Positions 8,554 to 19,820 are shown, counted from the stretch's first letter. The stretch: 64,000 nt of DNA from Protula sp. h YS-2021 (GCA_949752745.1 OX457026.1:48454456-48518455), one strand, 5' to 3'. Translations and numbers: made by a program. The notes: generated from the sequence alone by a model not told the origin.

Positions 8554-8733
8554 TCTCGAACTCTTAATCACCGCACTCTCAGCTCTCACTAGATAATGAT
8601 CTCTATCCTTAATCCCCGCACTGCCTTAGATGACTCTAGATAATGGCCTGCAACTCATAATCCCCGCGCTGCCTGAGCTCTCACTAAATAATGGTCTGAA
8701 ACCCTTAAACCCACGTTGCCTCAGATAATATTG
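8554..8733 (+). repeat. Tandem repeat, four ~48-bp units
   Basis: Units at 8554-8599, 8600-8647, 8648-8695 and 8696-8733. Each contains 'CTTAATCCCCGCACTGCC' and ends in 'CTCTAGATAATGG' or a close variant. The last unit is shorter. Confidence 0.75.
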
Positions 8734-9059
8734 ATGAACTGGATTCTCACTGACAGAAAAATATTGAGAGTAAATTGTTGTGAACTCTCTGTAGCGATAT
8801 GAATTTATTAAAGCTGTAATAAAAAATCGTAGAAGGCAATTGTTATTTTTCTTTTCTGTTGGAAAAATGAAATGCGGGGATGAGGAGGAGTCGGGGTGCA
8901 CGTCTAATAGCTATCGCAAATAAAACAAATAGGCACGGTACTCCGGATAAACGCATATATCGGATAAACGCATAACAGGGTTTGGAAATTAGCCATGCAA
9001 TTACCCAGTTTCGTCTGTATTTCGGTACTTGTATTATCTTAGTCACCAGTTTGATCTTT

Positions 9060-9092
9060 ACCTACCTACCTACTTACCAACCTACCTACCCG
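9060..9092 (+). repeat. (CTAC)n microsatellite
   Basis: Imperfect CTAC repeat. Just downstream, 9130-9165 (GGGTAAATAGTTTCGGAGAAC) repeats part of the end of the family 1 copy at 6111-6131. Confidence 0.8.
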
Positions 9093-9645
9093 AAATCATT
9101 CGAAGCGCAAAAAATCGGGTTGACTATGCCAAGGGTAAATAGTTTCGGAGAACATGCGAGGACTGAAAAACAAAACACTTGTATATCAGCACCATTTTAC
9201 ATTAGTCTTTTTTGTTTGCACTCTGTCACTTGCCAATCACTGATTTCCGCCCCCCCCCCCCAACTACCCCCCTTCCCACCACCCTCAGTCTCACTTTCTG
9301 CACTCAGCTCCAGCCAGTGCCTTCCCTAAAGAAAGAAACAATGTCACAAATTGAAAAATGTCTTTGGCGTTCACGGTATATCCGCCCCTACTACCCCTCA
9401 TCCTGGTGCATCCGAATCCACAGGCTGGCAGGCTCTCAAGATAGAAGACGTCAGACAGAGCTAGGAGCCTTGCGCAGCGACTGGCGACGTAGAAGGCGAG
9501 CCTGTATGCGTACTGGCAGGGTGCTGGTGCCCTCCAACCATGACAACAAATACCGTAAGACATCACTAATGATACGCCAAAAGTTGTCACTCGTAATCAG
9601 CATCAGAGATTCTGGTCACACAACATTTTCTTGAAATCTAGAACA

Positions 9646-9741
9646 CTTACCGGCCAGTTGTAGTAGAGGTGCGTCATCTCGTTGATGACTTACCGGCCAG
9701 TTGTAGTAGAGGTGCGTCATCTCGTGGATGACTTACCGGCC
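9646..9741 (+). repeat. 43-bp direct tandem duplication
   Basis: Two units (9646-9688 and 9689-9731), differing at one base (CGTTGATGA versus CGTGGATGA), are followed by the first 10 bases of a third (CTTACCGGCC). The high identity indicates a recent duplication. Confidence 0.9.
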
Positions 9742-10480
9742 CTCCCCACTGTAGCAGTTTTATTGCATGTATTTAGTTTTGTTTGTGATGATTTATGTGA
9801 TAATGTATTTTTGTCTGAAATGCAACAATTTTTAATATGTTTAAAAGCCCAACTGAAAACGCTGCTTTTAGCCATGGCACCGAGTCCGCCCCTTTTCTCA
9901 CTTTCTTGGAGAAGGTCATCAATCAAATTTACATAGATTTTACAACCTTAAGATAAATGTCTTTGTGCGATGTGCGAAATGACCAAGTGAAGATAACAAT
10001 TAATTTATACAGCAAATTTGTATTCACACTGTGCGCCCAGGTTAGACAAAGGAGTTGAAAGGAAAAATGTGAGAAATCGGTTTTGCTTGACGTGGCTCCC
10101 TATAACATGCTATTCAATGAGCTTCAATGGGTCAATGTTTTGACAGCGTCAATGAAGCAGCAATTAGGCGACTGTATTTACTTTCGCGTAGCACTGTTCA
10201 CTTTTTATTTACGATGCTCAAACTTTTAATACTCGAAACGTGAACTTACTGTGAAGGTACCGCCATTCTGTTAGCAAATAATGGCCCGTATTATAAATAA
10301 CCCACCAAGCCTAGCTACGATCCCAGCCAATTACATCGTCCATGCCATCACATCCAGCATCCATGACATTATAAAACATGGTGTTTGTGGATATTTTATG
10401 GCAATCTTAAGACTTGACAATCTGTTCGAATAAAGGATTTGTTGCAGATATCGGTAGATACAAACAAAACAGCCACAACG
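9742..10480. other. Unassigned region before the cyclin-like exon
   Basis: AT-rich sequence with no recognised gene, RNA or repeat. Confidence 0.4.
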
Positions 10481-10511
10481 ATTGGATTCTATCTATCATA
10501 TTTTATTAAAT

Positions 10512-10673
10512 ATGAATACCGTGTCTATCTGTGATAATGTTCTGAAATCTGCTCAAGTATTGGAACAAATGATTAGGATTGAACGGGAGTACATGCCATC
10601 TGAAGAATGTTTCAGTAAAATACAAGAAGTTCAGCCTTGGATGCGCACTGAAACTCAGAGTTGGGTCTCAGAG
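10512..10673 (+). CDS. Cyclin-D-like first coding exon (candidate)
   Basis: 54 codons from ATG 10512 to a GTGAGT donor at 10674. The protein MNTVSICDNVLKSAQVLEQM continues with E-R-E-Y-M-P, then F-S-K-I-Q-E-V-Q-P-W-M-R and ends W-V-S-E. This follows the cyclin D N-terminal pattern (V-L-x-x-M/L, E-x-x-Y-x-P, Y-F-x-x-V-Q-x-x-I-x-P-x-M-R, W-M-x-E). Vertebrate cyclin D exon 1 also ends in phase 0 right after W-M-L-E. The middle (RTETQS for R-K-x-V-x-T) is unusually divergent. The cyclin box continuation was not found downstream. It may be a captured or relic exon, or the next exon lies in a gap I could not recognise. Confidence 0.5.
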
Positions 10674-10679
10674 GTGAGT

Positions 10680-12410
10680 TACAGTAATTTTAGGGTTCAA
10701 TTAGTCCAAGGGAACCCCGACATTTGATCAAACGATATATGGTCCCGAATAAAACGGCGACGATCAAAATGACGAAGAAGATTAAAAATTTAATGCTGAA
10801 AATCAAAATACAGAGAACAGTGTTGCCAGATAAATCAGTTCATTTCTACCTGAAGAGGAGTATAAATTGAAACAATATTTAAATTTTAAGGGCAGAATAA
10901 AATGGATAATATAGCACTTCTCAAATATTCCTATTTTTAGTGGGTAAGAAATGCTGTTTCAAATTTTAAAGTACTTTCAATATTGTTGTGTAAAATATGA
11001 GCGTACAACACAATAGAACTACTTGTAATGCGATAAATGTAATGCAAGTAATGGTGTTAAGATTAATCTTGAGGATTAAGAATTATAATCTGAATTTAGA
11101 TGACACGAGGTGCTAACAATTGCAATTTCATGGTTTGTCATAAATTTAAAGCGACAATAAAAATATTCTCCTTTATAACATTTAAATAAAAACAGGGGTT
11201 CGTTCCTGTACCTGCAGAAAAAGGAGATTGGTTCGTGGGGGAGTTTCGGTCCGGGATTCATGCACTGGATATAACCCTGTTCTTTTGTTGTTTGAATTTC
11301 AATGCGCCCCAAAGACAGACTTGGGTTTATTTCTAAAGGAATATCCAATTTGAAATCTTATTGCTCTTTTTATGTTTATTACATAGCGGAGCTCCAGTCT
11401 TTGATCAGTTTCCTATTATTATTTAAAATGGTGTCATCGTCAATATTACACGAAAGCAGGCTGCAGTATCGAAATATACTTTAAGAAATTACAAATAAAA
11501 AGTTATAAAAAAGTCTTTATTTAATTAGAAAGTTGTGGAGGACTAGGGATGTCAGGATAATACTCTTTTGTTCTTTTCAAATGTAAATAACCCAGCATGA
11601 GTGATAATTAAAAGAGCCCAATAAAACCAACGGGGTGAGAAACGGCTGAGAAATGGCTGAGTGACTTAAGCCAATTTGCACAAAAAGGGGCGGACGCTAT
11701 ACCGTGGCTATACCGAAATTAGTACCCAATAAAGTAAATAAGCGCCACTAGTTTGAGCAATTAGGTTTTAACCTGGATTATATTGGATGGACCGTGTGAA
11801 TACCAATTCATTTCAGTATGTCAGGGTGGTGAAACGTTCAGCTGGGCCAATGTCCTTGGGTCGACATGGCTCACTTACAATATCGATCCTTGTTCGTTCC
11901 AATACTACCCATATATGGAATATCTTAACAATCGGTCGAAAAATGTAGGCTTGAGTGAGGATGATATAAAGAGTTGCTTTTATGTGTAAGCCCTGTTCCG
12001 TGAAGACAGATATTGTACGTTTATCTTAGTTGTTCATGAATAATTCTGGCAATTGGTTAAAATAAATACGTGGGACTTCCATGAAATAACCTTTAATAGT
12101 AATTTTAAAACTTGAAAAATGTTTTAAAAGGGTTCTATATTTAAAATTAAAAAGCGTTTGAAAGACCTCAGTAGATTTGAACTTTGAACACTGCAATTTT
12201 GTCTGTCGGCATATTGCGCTACAGGCGTTTTAGGAGTGGATTATTAGAACCATATGGCTAAAGACCCGGCAAAAGCGTCTTTCTCTGCAAACTTTCAAAA
12301 ACGTTTTTATTTATTTTCAGAAGTAACGTGTTGTGTTCAAAAAGGTTGTAAACTTAAAACAAACAAACAAACGTGTTTGTCGGGACAGTTTAACTAATTA
12401 CAATTTTTTA
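10680..12410. other. Intron-like region without recognised features
   Basis: AT-rich, no convincing gene or repeat. A short frame at 11783-11989 was seen and not accepted. Confidence 0.35.
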
Positions 12411-12416
12411 TTTTAG

Positions 12417-12515
12417 CGACAGCTTCTTTCGCGCATTTTGAATTTGAAAAGAATAGTAAATGGACACAAGATAGAGCAAAAACGAAAGGAAGAGAAAAAA
12501 ACGCCTATCAAGCAA
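12417..12515 (+). CDS. Orphan exon candidate, Lys/Arg-rich
   Basis: A strong acceptor (ATTTTTTATTTTAG) precedes 99 nt (33 codons, phase 0 at both ends) that end at CAA/GTGAGT. The peptide starts RQLLSRILNLKRIVNG and is rich in Lys, Glu and Arg. Its phases would allow splicing from the cyclin-like exon upstream and into the SET exon at 14132. No domain recognised. Confidence 0.35.
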
Positions 12516-12659
12516 GTGAGTGGAGATGAAAGTCAGAACAACAAAATATTTTTACGCAGAAAAGTTTCACTACGTGAAGTGAAAGGATCTTCTATTAAAA
12601 CTAGAACGGCCATGCAATAATTACTTACAGTTCAAAAGTAATTATTGTATTTTCAATTG

Positions 12660-14080
12660 AAAACATGCGTTTTTTTGTTTTAAAAAAACAGATGTCTCCT
12701 CGACAGCCCAACCCCCCTCCTCCCACCTAACACAGCTCTCGGAGTACATGATCGTAATGCATGGTCAGAAATCAGGATTAATACACACTAAGAAAAACGA
12801 AAACGTTTCTTTTGGCCAATACTCAATTTCTTGCAGTAAACAGAGTCTGCATATCTCGTAGAGGTCAGCGCACCGGGATTATATAAAACAGAACCACTCC
12901 CCCCAACCCCCCGCTCGACCAAATTCCCACTGCCAACAGATATGTAACATACTCTAAATACAGCTTGCTGAACTCAGAGAGGTAAGCGCACTTTGGTTAC
13001 GTAATGCACATAAAGGCAGTCGGCTGAGAACGAAGCCGATATGCTAGGTTGTGTGTAAACAAAACATGTTTTCGTTTTCGTGCAACAATGCGCAACTCTA
13101 TTAGTATGAACCAGTATGTCGCTGTAATTTAACGATGTCTTGCAATGTTATTATTGAACACACAAGCCTGATAACCTGAGCACATAGAAAGATAATGAAA
13201 TTCAACCAAGCAAAGTTTACAAAAAATACGGTTTTCAGCCTTGCAAAGTTGAAAAATACGGTTTTTAATTTATGCTATTGAGGTCATGAAATGTCAGAAA
13301 CAGCGCTCATTCATATCTACGGTTGTAAATCACCTCCGCAACAATTCCGAAGCAAAATCATTTCAAGCGATTGATGTTTAAGTTTTGCAATGTTTATGAT
13401 CGCTGCGCTGACGTCATCATTTTATTGAAACCGCACTTTATAAAAACCGCAGAAACCGTTTGAAAAACGCAGAATTTTCATATCAAAAACGCATGATATC
13501 AAAAACGCAGAATTTGATGAGATTTAAACTAATTACATTTCATAAACGCAGAATTTGCTACTTAATTATCATTACACGCATAATTTAGATGTAAATGTGG
13601 GATTTTAAACTCAATTTTGGACGATTTGATTGGTTGATTTCATATACTTGAATCAAATTAGTTCTCATTTATTCAGGGTTCATAGATAAGGATAGCTCCA
13701 TGCGGAGAGTAAAGATTGAAGCGTCACATTACTTTCCCAGTTTGACTTTAATATGACGTTACGTTACTGATATATCGCGTGCAGAAGCATCGGCTACTCT
13801 GACATCACTGGTGACGTCACCAGTAAAGGGTTCCATTCCAAAAAGTCAGGTGCACAACTTCATAACAGCATGTTTGATCATGCCAAATTTCAACTATATC
13901 GGACATCGCCTTCTATTAGATATGGTGCGCACAAAGTTGGAAAGGCACAGACAGCGTAACACACACACACCCACACATAATAACTCGCACAGAAATGGCA
14001 AAAGAAAATGTGTCTCCGTTTGGTCGGGGAGACATAATTAGCTACCATCAAGCCAAAGCACAATGAAATCCTAATTTACC
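12660..14080. other. Unassigned region with repeated GCAGAA/CGCAT motifs
   Basis: No gene recognised. 13440-13590 has several copies of 'AAAACGCAGAATTT'. 13849-13935 contains a 'GGTGCACAACTTC' repeat-like segment, and a short CA tract lies at 13960-13973. Confidence 0.35.
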
Positions 14081-14131
14081 TTGATTAGTAATGCAGTTAT
14101 GCTGTTATATTATTTATTTCATTGGTTACAG

Positions 14132-14228
14132 AGAGAAACAATAACCCCTGCGAAGGACGCGGAGTATTGGATTATGAGCAACAGAGATCAACCTCATTGC
14201 GAGGTCCGGCTGTTGAATTTACGTATTG
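14132..14228 (+). CDS. SET-domain gene, exon preceding the catalytic start
   Basis: The acceptor is TTACAG at 14126-14131. The exon encodes RETITPAKDAEYWIM, then SNRDQPHCEVRLLNLRIG, and ends after the first base of a Gly codon. The donor is GCAAGT at 14229, a GC-type donor matching the rare GC-AG intron consensus. Joining to 15553 keeps frame and creates the R-I-G-K-G-L-F junction expected at the start of a SET domain. A GT donor three bases downstream (AA/GTACTT) would break the frame. Confidence 0.6.
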
Positions 14229-14365
14229 GCAAGTACTTTGTATTTTTATTTTTCATTACTGAATAATAATTGCGTTTCAAGTTCATTGAAGAAACATTGC
14301 ACAAGTTTGAACCATATTAGTAAGGAGGACTAGTAAGAACTAGACATGGCGACAGGGGTGTGGGA

Positions 14366-14480
14366 AAAATGGCAAACGGAAAAAATAGCAACGGAAATAA
14401 CGGCAACGGAAAATGTGACAAGTGGAAATAGTGGCAACGGAAAAATGGCAAAGTTCAAAAACGGAAAAATGGCAAAATAA
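14366..14480 (+). repeat. Low-complexity repeats of ACGGAAAAATGGCAA type
   Basis: About seven degenerate units of 14-19 bp built from GGAAA, TGGCAA and AACGG. No function apparent. Confidence 0.6.
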
Positions 14481-14574
14481 CAAAATAAAAATTTTATCAC
14501 ATTTGTCAAATTTATTCTTAAGGGAAATATCCCGAACATGTTGCTCATTCTAGACAACGCCCCTAATAAATGTA

Positions 14575-15330
14575 TTGTTGTTATGACACCCGAACAGTGA
14601 TAGTATTAACAATGCTGTGTACACAGGGTTTAAGTTTTGCCTGATGCAGCCCAAATAACTGCTTTGTTACGTTGTCACCCGAGCATCTTAAAGATTAACC
14701 GCATCGTACACACAGCGAATAAGTTTTGCCTGTTGCACCCCAGTGTTTTTCTCAGACTGCGTTCTTTACGTGATCACGCACTCAGGCTCCAAAAATCACG
14801 CACTCGGCCGACCCTCAGTGCGTGAAAATCACGCACTGGTGCCACAAAATCACGCATCCGCGTGAGATCAGTGCGTAATTTTTTTTTAAATATTTTTTTC
14901 ATTGAAGTTTTATGTACACTTGCTGATTTTACACACCCCAAGTCTATGAGGCCTATTTCATTTCTTTCAAAAGAAGAACTGGCCGTATGGGGTAGCGACA
15001 AACTAGAAACGCTTGTGTCGCATTATGGTAGCGACCAAACACCTCCCCAGACACCTGAACATCGCAGTGGTTTCACTTTAATGACATATGCCTTATTTCA
15101 GTAAAGTATGGACACTTAAGTGTTACATGGCAGCTCATACTCATGTAAAAAATCACGCATTCATGTCCAAAAATCACGCACTGAAAATTTTGGAGTGCGT
15201 GATTTCACGCACTGGACCCAAAAGCTGGGAAAAAACTGCACCCCAGATAGATGTATTGGCACCCGAGCATCCAAAGAATTAACGGTGCCGCACACAGGGA
15301 TTACATTTTGCCATTTTTGCTTGTACCCCA
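14575..15330 (+). repeat. ~88-bp tandem repeat, three units, third split off by a MITE
   Basis: Units share CACCCGA(A/G)CA, a TATTAAC or GATTAAC block, 'cacacag', 'TAAGTTTTGCCTG' and 'GCACCCCA'. Units 1 and 2 are adjacent (about 14583-14740). Unit 3 (about 15239-15325) lies after the 14744-15238 insertion. Confidence 0.55.
14744..15238. mobile_element. hAT-like MITE with 8-bp target duplication and ATCACGCACT arrays
   Basis: The insertion is bounded by the direct repeat CACCCCAG (14736-14743 and 15239-15246), the 8-bp length used by hAT transposons. The ends are imperfectly inverted (CAGTGTTTTTCTCAG on the left, CAGTTTTTTCCCAG read inward from the right). About ten copies of ATCACGCACT or its complement AGTGCGTGAT are clustered in both subterminal regions (14771-14880 and 15152-15215). 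Such subterminal motifs are typical transposase binding sites. No coding capacity. It lies inside the intron between two SET exons. Confidence 0.65.
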
Positions 15331-15552
15331 AATACTCTGACATCAAGTGGTATTAAGTGGTTTTGATTAGACCTTCTTTGATCCTGAGTAGTCAAAGTAG
15401 GCGATGTCTTTGTTTCGATTGCACTACATGAATTGTTTTGGACTTCAACGCACTTCATGACATAAGTGCGTCATGCATCGGTATTGGATACATCTTTTTA
15501 AATCTAAAAAGAGTATTCTGTTGGTGAACAAACAGTATTTTTTTAATTACAG

Positions 15553-15709
15553 GAAAAGGCCTTTTTGTAAAAGAAGACATACAAGAGGGCCATTTCATTG
15601 CAGAAATTAACGGCAAAATAATACTTCGCCATGTCACTTGGCAGGAAAAGTTCGCTGGCTGTCCCCGAGTGTTTCTCATTTACTTTAAACATAACGGCAA
15701 ACGACACAC
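15553..15709 (+). CDS. SET-domain exon (KMT5A-like)
   Basis: The acceptor TTTTTTAATTACAG is followed by 157 nt with GKGLFVKEDIQEGHFIAE, then NGKII, and later F-L-I-Y-F-K-H-N-G-K. This matches the SET N-terminal block (G-x-G-x-F/V-A-x-x-x-x-x-G-x-F-V-x-E-Y-x-G) and the Y-x-F-Y-F-K/Q-x-x-x-K block of PR-SET7/KMT5A-like lysine methyltransferases. The usual E-Y-x-G is changed to E-I-N-G. The donor is CACAC/GTAAAT. The exon starts and ends in phases that fit the neighbours at 14132 and 16220. In the family these enzymes mono-methylate histone H4 Lys20 using S-adenosylmethionine. Activity of this copy is doubtful because the next region is degenerate. Confidence 0.65.
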
Positions 15710-16219
15710 GTAAATAGCATTTTTTATGTTTGTGTTTTAGAGAAAATTAATTATTGATGCGCACTGGCTGAGTCTTTGAATACACAATACGGTTTCAGAA
15801 AATGTAAATATCAAGTAAAAAACCAATTGTTTCGATGCACGATTGATTTAAAGAGAAAAATAAGGGAAAATATTGTGAATAAGACGAAAATGTAAACTCC
15901 CGCTTTTAACATCATAACTTATTTGATTCTTACTTAGTGTCGATGCGAAGACAGGGAAAAGAAAGGGGCGTTACGCGAATGATGCACAGTCTGGAACAGC
16001 GTAATGCAATGCCAAATTCGCAAATGTCGTGATTAACAAGAAAATAAAGGTGTTTCTCTTTGCGACTAGGGAAGAGGAACACTGAGGTACGATATGACTA
16101 TGGAGTCAAGAGTGCTTGGTGGAGGAAGGTGCGTGAAAGGATAAAGTGATATCCTTACATGAAGCAACTTTTTTGCAGTAGCATGTTACTCACAGTAATA
16201 TTCATGTTTGATTTTTTAG

Positions 16220-16340
16220 CAAAGTGAAGCACAATAAAAGCGGGAAGATTATATATGCAAGAATATATTTATTTAAGACCCATGCTTTATTTTTAAACAG
16301 GGCGAAACTTATTCAAAAAGTATTCAGTTATATCATGTAG
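16220..16340 (+). pseudogene. Possible degenerate last SET exon
   Basis: After acceptor GATTTTTTAG, the frame compatible with the 15553 exon reads KVKHNKSGKIIYARIYLF and stops at 16338-16340. The K-H-N-K-S position resembles the conserved N-H-S-K of SET domains, but Asn-His-Ser is lost and the ~12 residues that normally precede it (the V-D-A-T region) are missing. Either an unseen exon lies between or this copy is decayed. Confidence 0.3.
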
Positions 16341-16375
16341 TCAATTGAACCAGTTAGTTAGTCATTTATACTTCA

Positions 16376-16520
16376 GACTTCTTTTGAACAATGTAATTTA
16401 CAGTTCCTAATGATATTCCAAACTTAGCAGCCACATCTCGCTGGCTTTTGAGTTTTGTTTCTTGTAAAACTTCAAGTTTTTCTTTTGGTGTCAATTTTTT
16501 CTTTTATTTGTACTGGCCAT
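16376..16520 (-). pseudogene. pogo/Tigger-type transposase N-terminal HTH fragment
   Basis: The minus strand starts MASTNKRK at 16520, has a 1-bp indel in an A-run, then reads LTPKEKLEVLQETK, SQRDVAAKFGISLGTVNYI. This is the CENP-B/pogo N-terminal helix-turn-helix that binds terminal repeats. The frame ends shortly after, at about 16366-16368. The second HTH and the DDE catalytic domain are absent. Confidence 0.7.
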
Positions 16521-16689
16521 TTTATTGATCACACGTTTTGATTTATATTTCAACCGGCAAATTTAACAAAATAAAATGACTGCAGGAACGATTTTAAACA
16601 GTTTGACTAAAACAACCGAAGAATTAACTAGATTGGCCAGTGCTTTTGCTAAAACAAAAGCGGATATGTCTCCTCCGCCCCCAAAGGTC

Positions 16690-17345
16690 ACGTGGAAAAA
16701 TATCCTTGCTTAAAAGTACAACAAATTGAAAAAATCGCCAAAAATACATTTTTACAGAAAATGAATGAAGGAAAACTTCGCAGTAAGCATTTAACTACAC
16801 ATGGGTTTCTCTTGCCATGTTTCAGCCCAATGGAACAAACTGTTTCGGAGATATCGTAACAATATGACCCAAAAAGTTAAAATTCAAAAATTTAAAAAAA
16901 TCGCCAAAAATACATTTTCAACAGAAATGAAAAAAAGCTTCGCAGTAAACATTTGCACTATATGTGGGCTCTTTTTGCTACCACGCTTCAGCCTAATCCA
17001 ACAAACTGTTTCGGAGATATCGCAAGAATATGGCCAAAAAAGTTCAAAATCAAAAACTTGGCACTATACATTTGAGCTACATGTGTGTTCTTCTTGTGAC
17101 ATCTGATCCTTATCCAACGATTTGTTTTGGAGATATAGCCTGCCAAAGTGAAAAAAGTTAAAAAAAATTGCCAAAAATAGAAACGAAAAAAAATAACACG
17201 GGCATCATCTAGACATGTACCCCAATATGTCTGTATGTTTTGAGAAAAATCGATTCATTAATTTCATAAGAGCTCACTGCGGACAGACGGACTTACAGAC
17301 AGACGGACACACCAAATGCTATATATGTCTCCCGTAGGTAGAGAC
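16690..17345 (-). repeat. Dispersed family 1 copy, reverse orientation
   Basis: Read on the minus strand: an imperfect palindromic head (TATGTCTCTACC ... GGGAGACATA at 17325-17352), 'GCATTTGGTGTGTCCGTCTG', 'CAGTGAGCTCTTATGAAATT', and then three ~130-bp core units. Each unit contains 'GCGATATCTCCGAAACAGTT' or a close form and 'TGTATTTTTGGCGATTTTTT'. This is the clearest copy for defining the unit. Confidence 0.75.
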
Positions 17346-17354
17346 ATATAAGTA

Positions 17355-18320
17355 ATTTACTCGCAAGTTAACAAGCGCATAATGTTTGACTCAAATCACC
17401 TATTAAATAGCACACAATAGCCAGACACAACACGGCTTCCTTATTCAAGTGGACTTGAGTTATCTTTTCCAAGGCTACAGCGGCTATTATTGTTGGACTT
17501 TTATTGCATAATCCCCAAAAGCAATATCAAAGAATAAACGTGACTCCCTACGGAATTCAAACTCATCAGGGATTGTTATAAAACAATTTAAATTGACAAA
17601 ACCTGAGATCCTGAACTGATTAAACGTCTACAACCCTGCGAGAATACGCAATACATCTTAGTAAGTTGAATATTTTGATTTGCATCGTGAAAAAAAGAAG
17701 TATGTTTAAACAGTCTCTTTCATCTGGACGCTACGATTAAAAACTGGAAATTACACCTGTCGTAAATAACACCAGAAATTTAACACCTCTTTCGTTTGCG
17801 TTCCGTAATGAGGGGGTTAATGAAAAGCAAATCTGGAAAACAGGACCCTGCGAAATGTTTCCTCTTCCGAATATCGGGATGTTCCCTAATGAGGGGTTGT
17901 CCATTTTTGCCCATACTTTAGTGAATGGAAAAGTTTGGGACCGAGAAAAAATGTTCAAAAACGGGGGTGTTTCTTAAGTAGAGGTGTTCCGTATCCGGGG
18001 TTTTACTGTAAAAGTAAAATGCATGGAAAAGCCACAGGTAAAAATTAACGATTTTTACAGCTTTCCTCACTGGAATGTTTTGGCAGATTTTCAAAATAAC
18101 AACTTTAATTTAAACATTTATAACACACTTTGAATAATCTTTAATACACAAGCAAAAAGCGCAAGGTTTCCTGAAAGGCCACCGCATTTGAATTTTTTTC
18201 TTAAACAGGCATTAACTACAGACCATACGGAAATGGCAACGTTAAAAAATAGTCCCACGTATTTCTGAAACAAACGTCAAATACAGAAATGTAAATAACA
18301 CCACACAAACATCGCCTCAA
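17355..18320. other. Unassigned AT-rich region
   Basis: No gene recognised. 17780-17990 has repeated phrases (AATGAGGGG, GTTCC, GGGGTGTTTC) that suggest a degenerate tandem repeat. Confidence 0.35.
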
Positions 18321-18324
18321 GCCA

Positions 18325-18700
18325 AATATTTTATCATATTTGACAAATTTTCACGACGTCAATTTTTGGCCGATTTTGACAATAATGCCAAGTTGCACAT
18401 TTTCAACATATATATTTTCACCTTGCAAGGTTTCAGGTTCCTCTGACAGTTACTTCTATAAGAAGTCGGCCGGACAAAACATCGTCTCATTGATAAATTC
18501 AAGCCAGAAATTCATAATTTTTGACAATTTCCTACGACGTTAATTTTTGGCCCATTTTGACAATAATGCCACGTTGCACATATTCAGTATATATATATAT
18601 TCACCATGCAAGGTTTCAAGTTCCTATGACATACCCTTCTATGGGTTCTAAGTTCTTGAGATCTGTCGCGGAAATGACACCCTATCCAACCATTTCAAGG
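18325..18700 (+). repeat. ~180-bp tandem duplication
   Basis: Two units share 'TTTGACAATTT', 'ACGACGT', 'AATTTTTGGCC', 'ATTTTGACAATAATGCCA', 'GTTGCACAT', 'TATATATTCACC' and 'GCAAGGTTTCA'. A further degenerate unit may extend to about 18790 ('GGTGCACAACTAC'). Confidence 0.7.
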
Positions 18701-18929
18701 TCTGACATTTTCAGATTTTTGACGAAGTCTGCAGGCCGAATTTTTCTGCCCACGGCAAAATATATACCCAGGTGCACAACTACAACCCTTATTCTATGTA
18801 TATGCAATGTTTGAATGAAATACTATTTTATTTCAGTTTTTCTTGATTACTTGCCTTGCTGCATATCACCGGAGAGTGCCAGTGAAAAAAGCACCCTGTG
18901 GAAGTTGTACCCACAATAGGAAACAGATG

Positions 18930-19820
18930 CAAGTATTGACATACTAGCAGGGTTCAAGAGAACCACTCTTAAAAATTATCAATCCTTTCTTTAAATTTCT
19001 TTTAGGAATATTTGGGGAATCGATATATCTAATATTATTATTATTAGGAGGGGTTGAGGGATGGGTTTTTTACTTTAATTTCTCTATAATTGTTTTTAGG
19101 GCGTCCTGCCACTGTCCGCCACTATTCAGACCTTTTTGTGGTAGAGTACCACCTTTGCTAATTTCCGTCCTCAGTTAAGATTCATAAATTCTAGCCTAAT
19201 ATCATATTTTACTTTCGTTTTTGTTTGTCAGTTGACAAGCGTATCCCCCTTTCAATCCCACAATGCAACGCGGTCTTGACATCCGCGGTCTTGAAAGGTG
19301 CGATCGCCAGTACCAGTACTGTCGCTTCGTAAACCTCGCAACACAGCTTTTTGGGATATACCGCTGGCGGCACATGCCGTCGTCGTAGAAGCAAAGTCGT
19401 ATGCGTTTGTCTTTGCGCGAATCACCGCTTTTTTGCTAATACAACATATTTTTCTTATGATTTACTGTTGCTTATTTGTCACAATAAGCCAATTCGCACT
19501 TTGACTTCTGCCGAAAAGATTTTGCGTTTCGGCTGAATTCAGATGGGACAAGGATATAATGAAATGATAAAAAAACGGCAAAAATCAACAAAACTCCATT
19601 TTGCCAGAAACATATTCACATGTTGGTTATTAAGGAACCTGAATAATATGCAAAATACTTTTTAAAAGATCATATGATGGCTTTATAAATTTGAAAGTGT
19701 GCATGTTGAAAGACAATTAGAATTTTGATTTTCCCTTATCATTTCTTTACAATTTATCCCCCCAACATTTGCAGTCGAAACAACACCTCCACCAGAAATA
19801 CCCGAAAGTGCAAATAAGCC
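18930..19820. other. Unassigned region
   Basis: No gene recognised. Several short frames on both strands near 19210-19540 overlap and have no recognisable domain. Confidence 0.3.

Noticed and set aside
9212..9634. 140-residue plus-strand frame with an Arg-rich middle
   Set aside because: It begins in a poly-C tract, has no recognisable domain, and codon pattern does not differ from its surroundings.
11783..11989. 68-residue frame MDGPCEYQF...
   Set aside because: No homology recognised, no flanking splice signals that match neighbouring exon phases.
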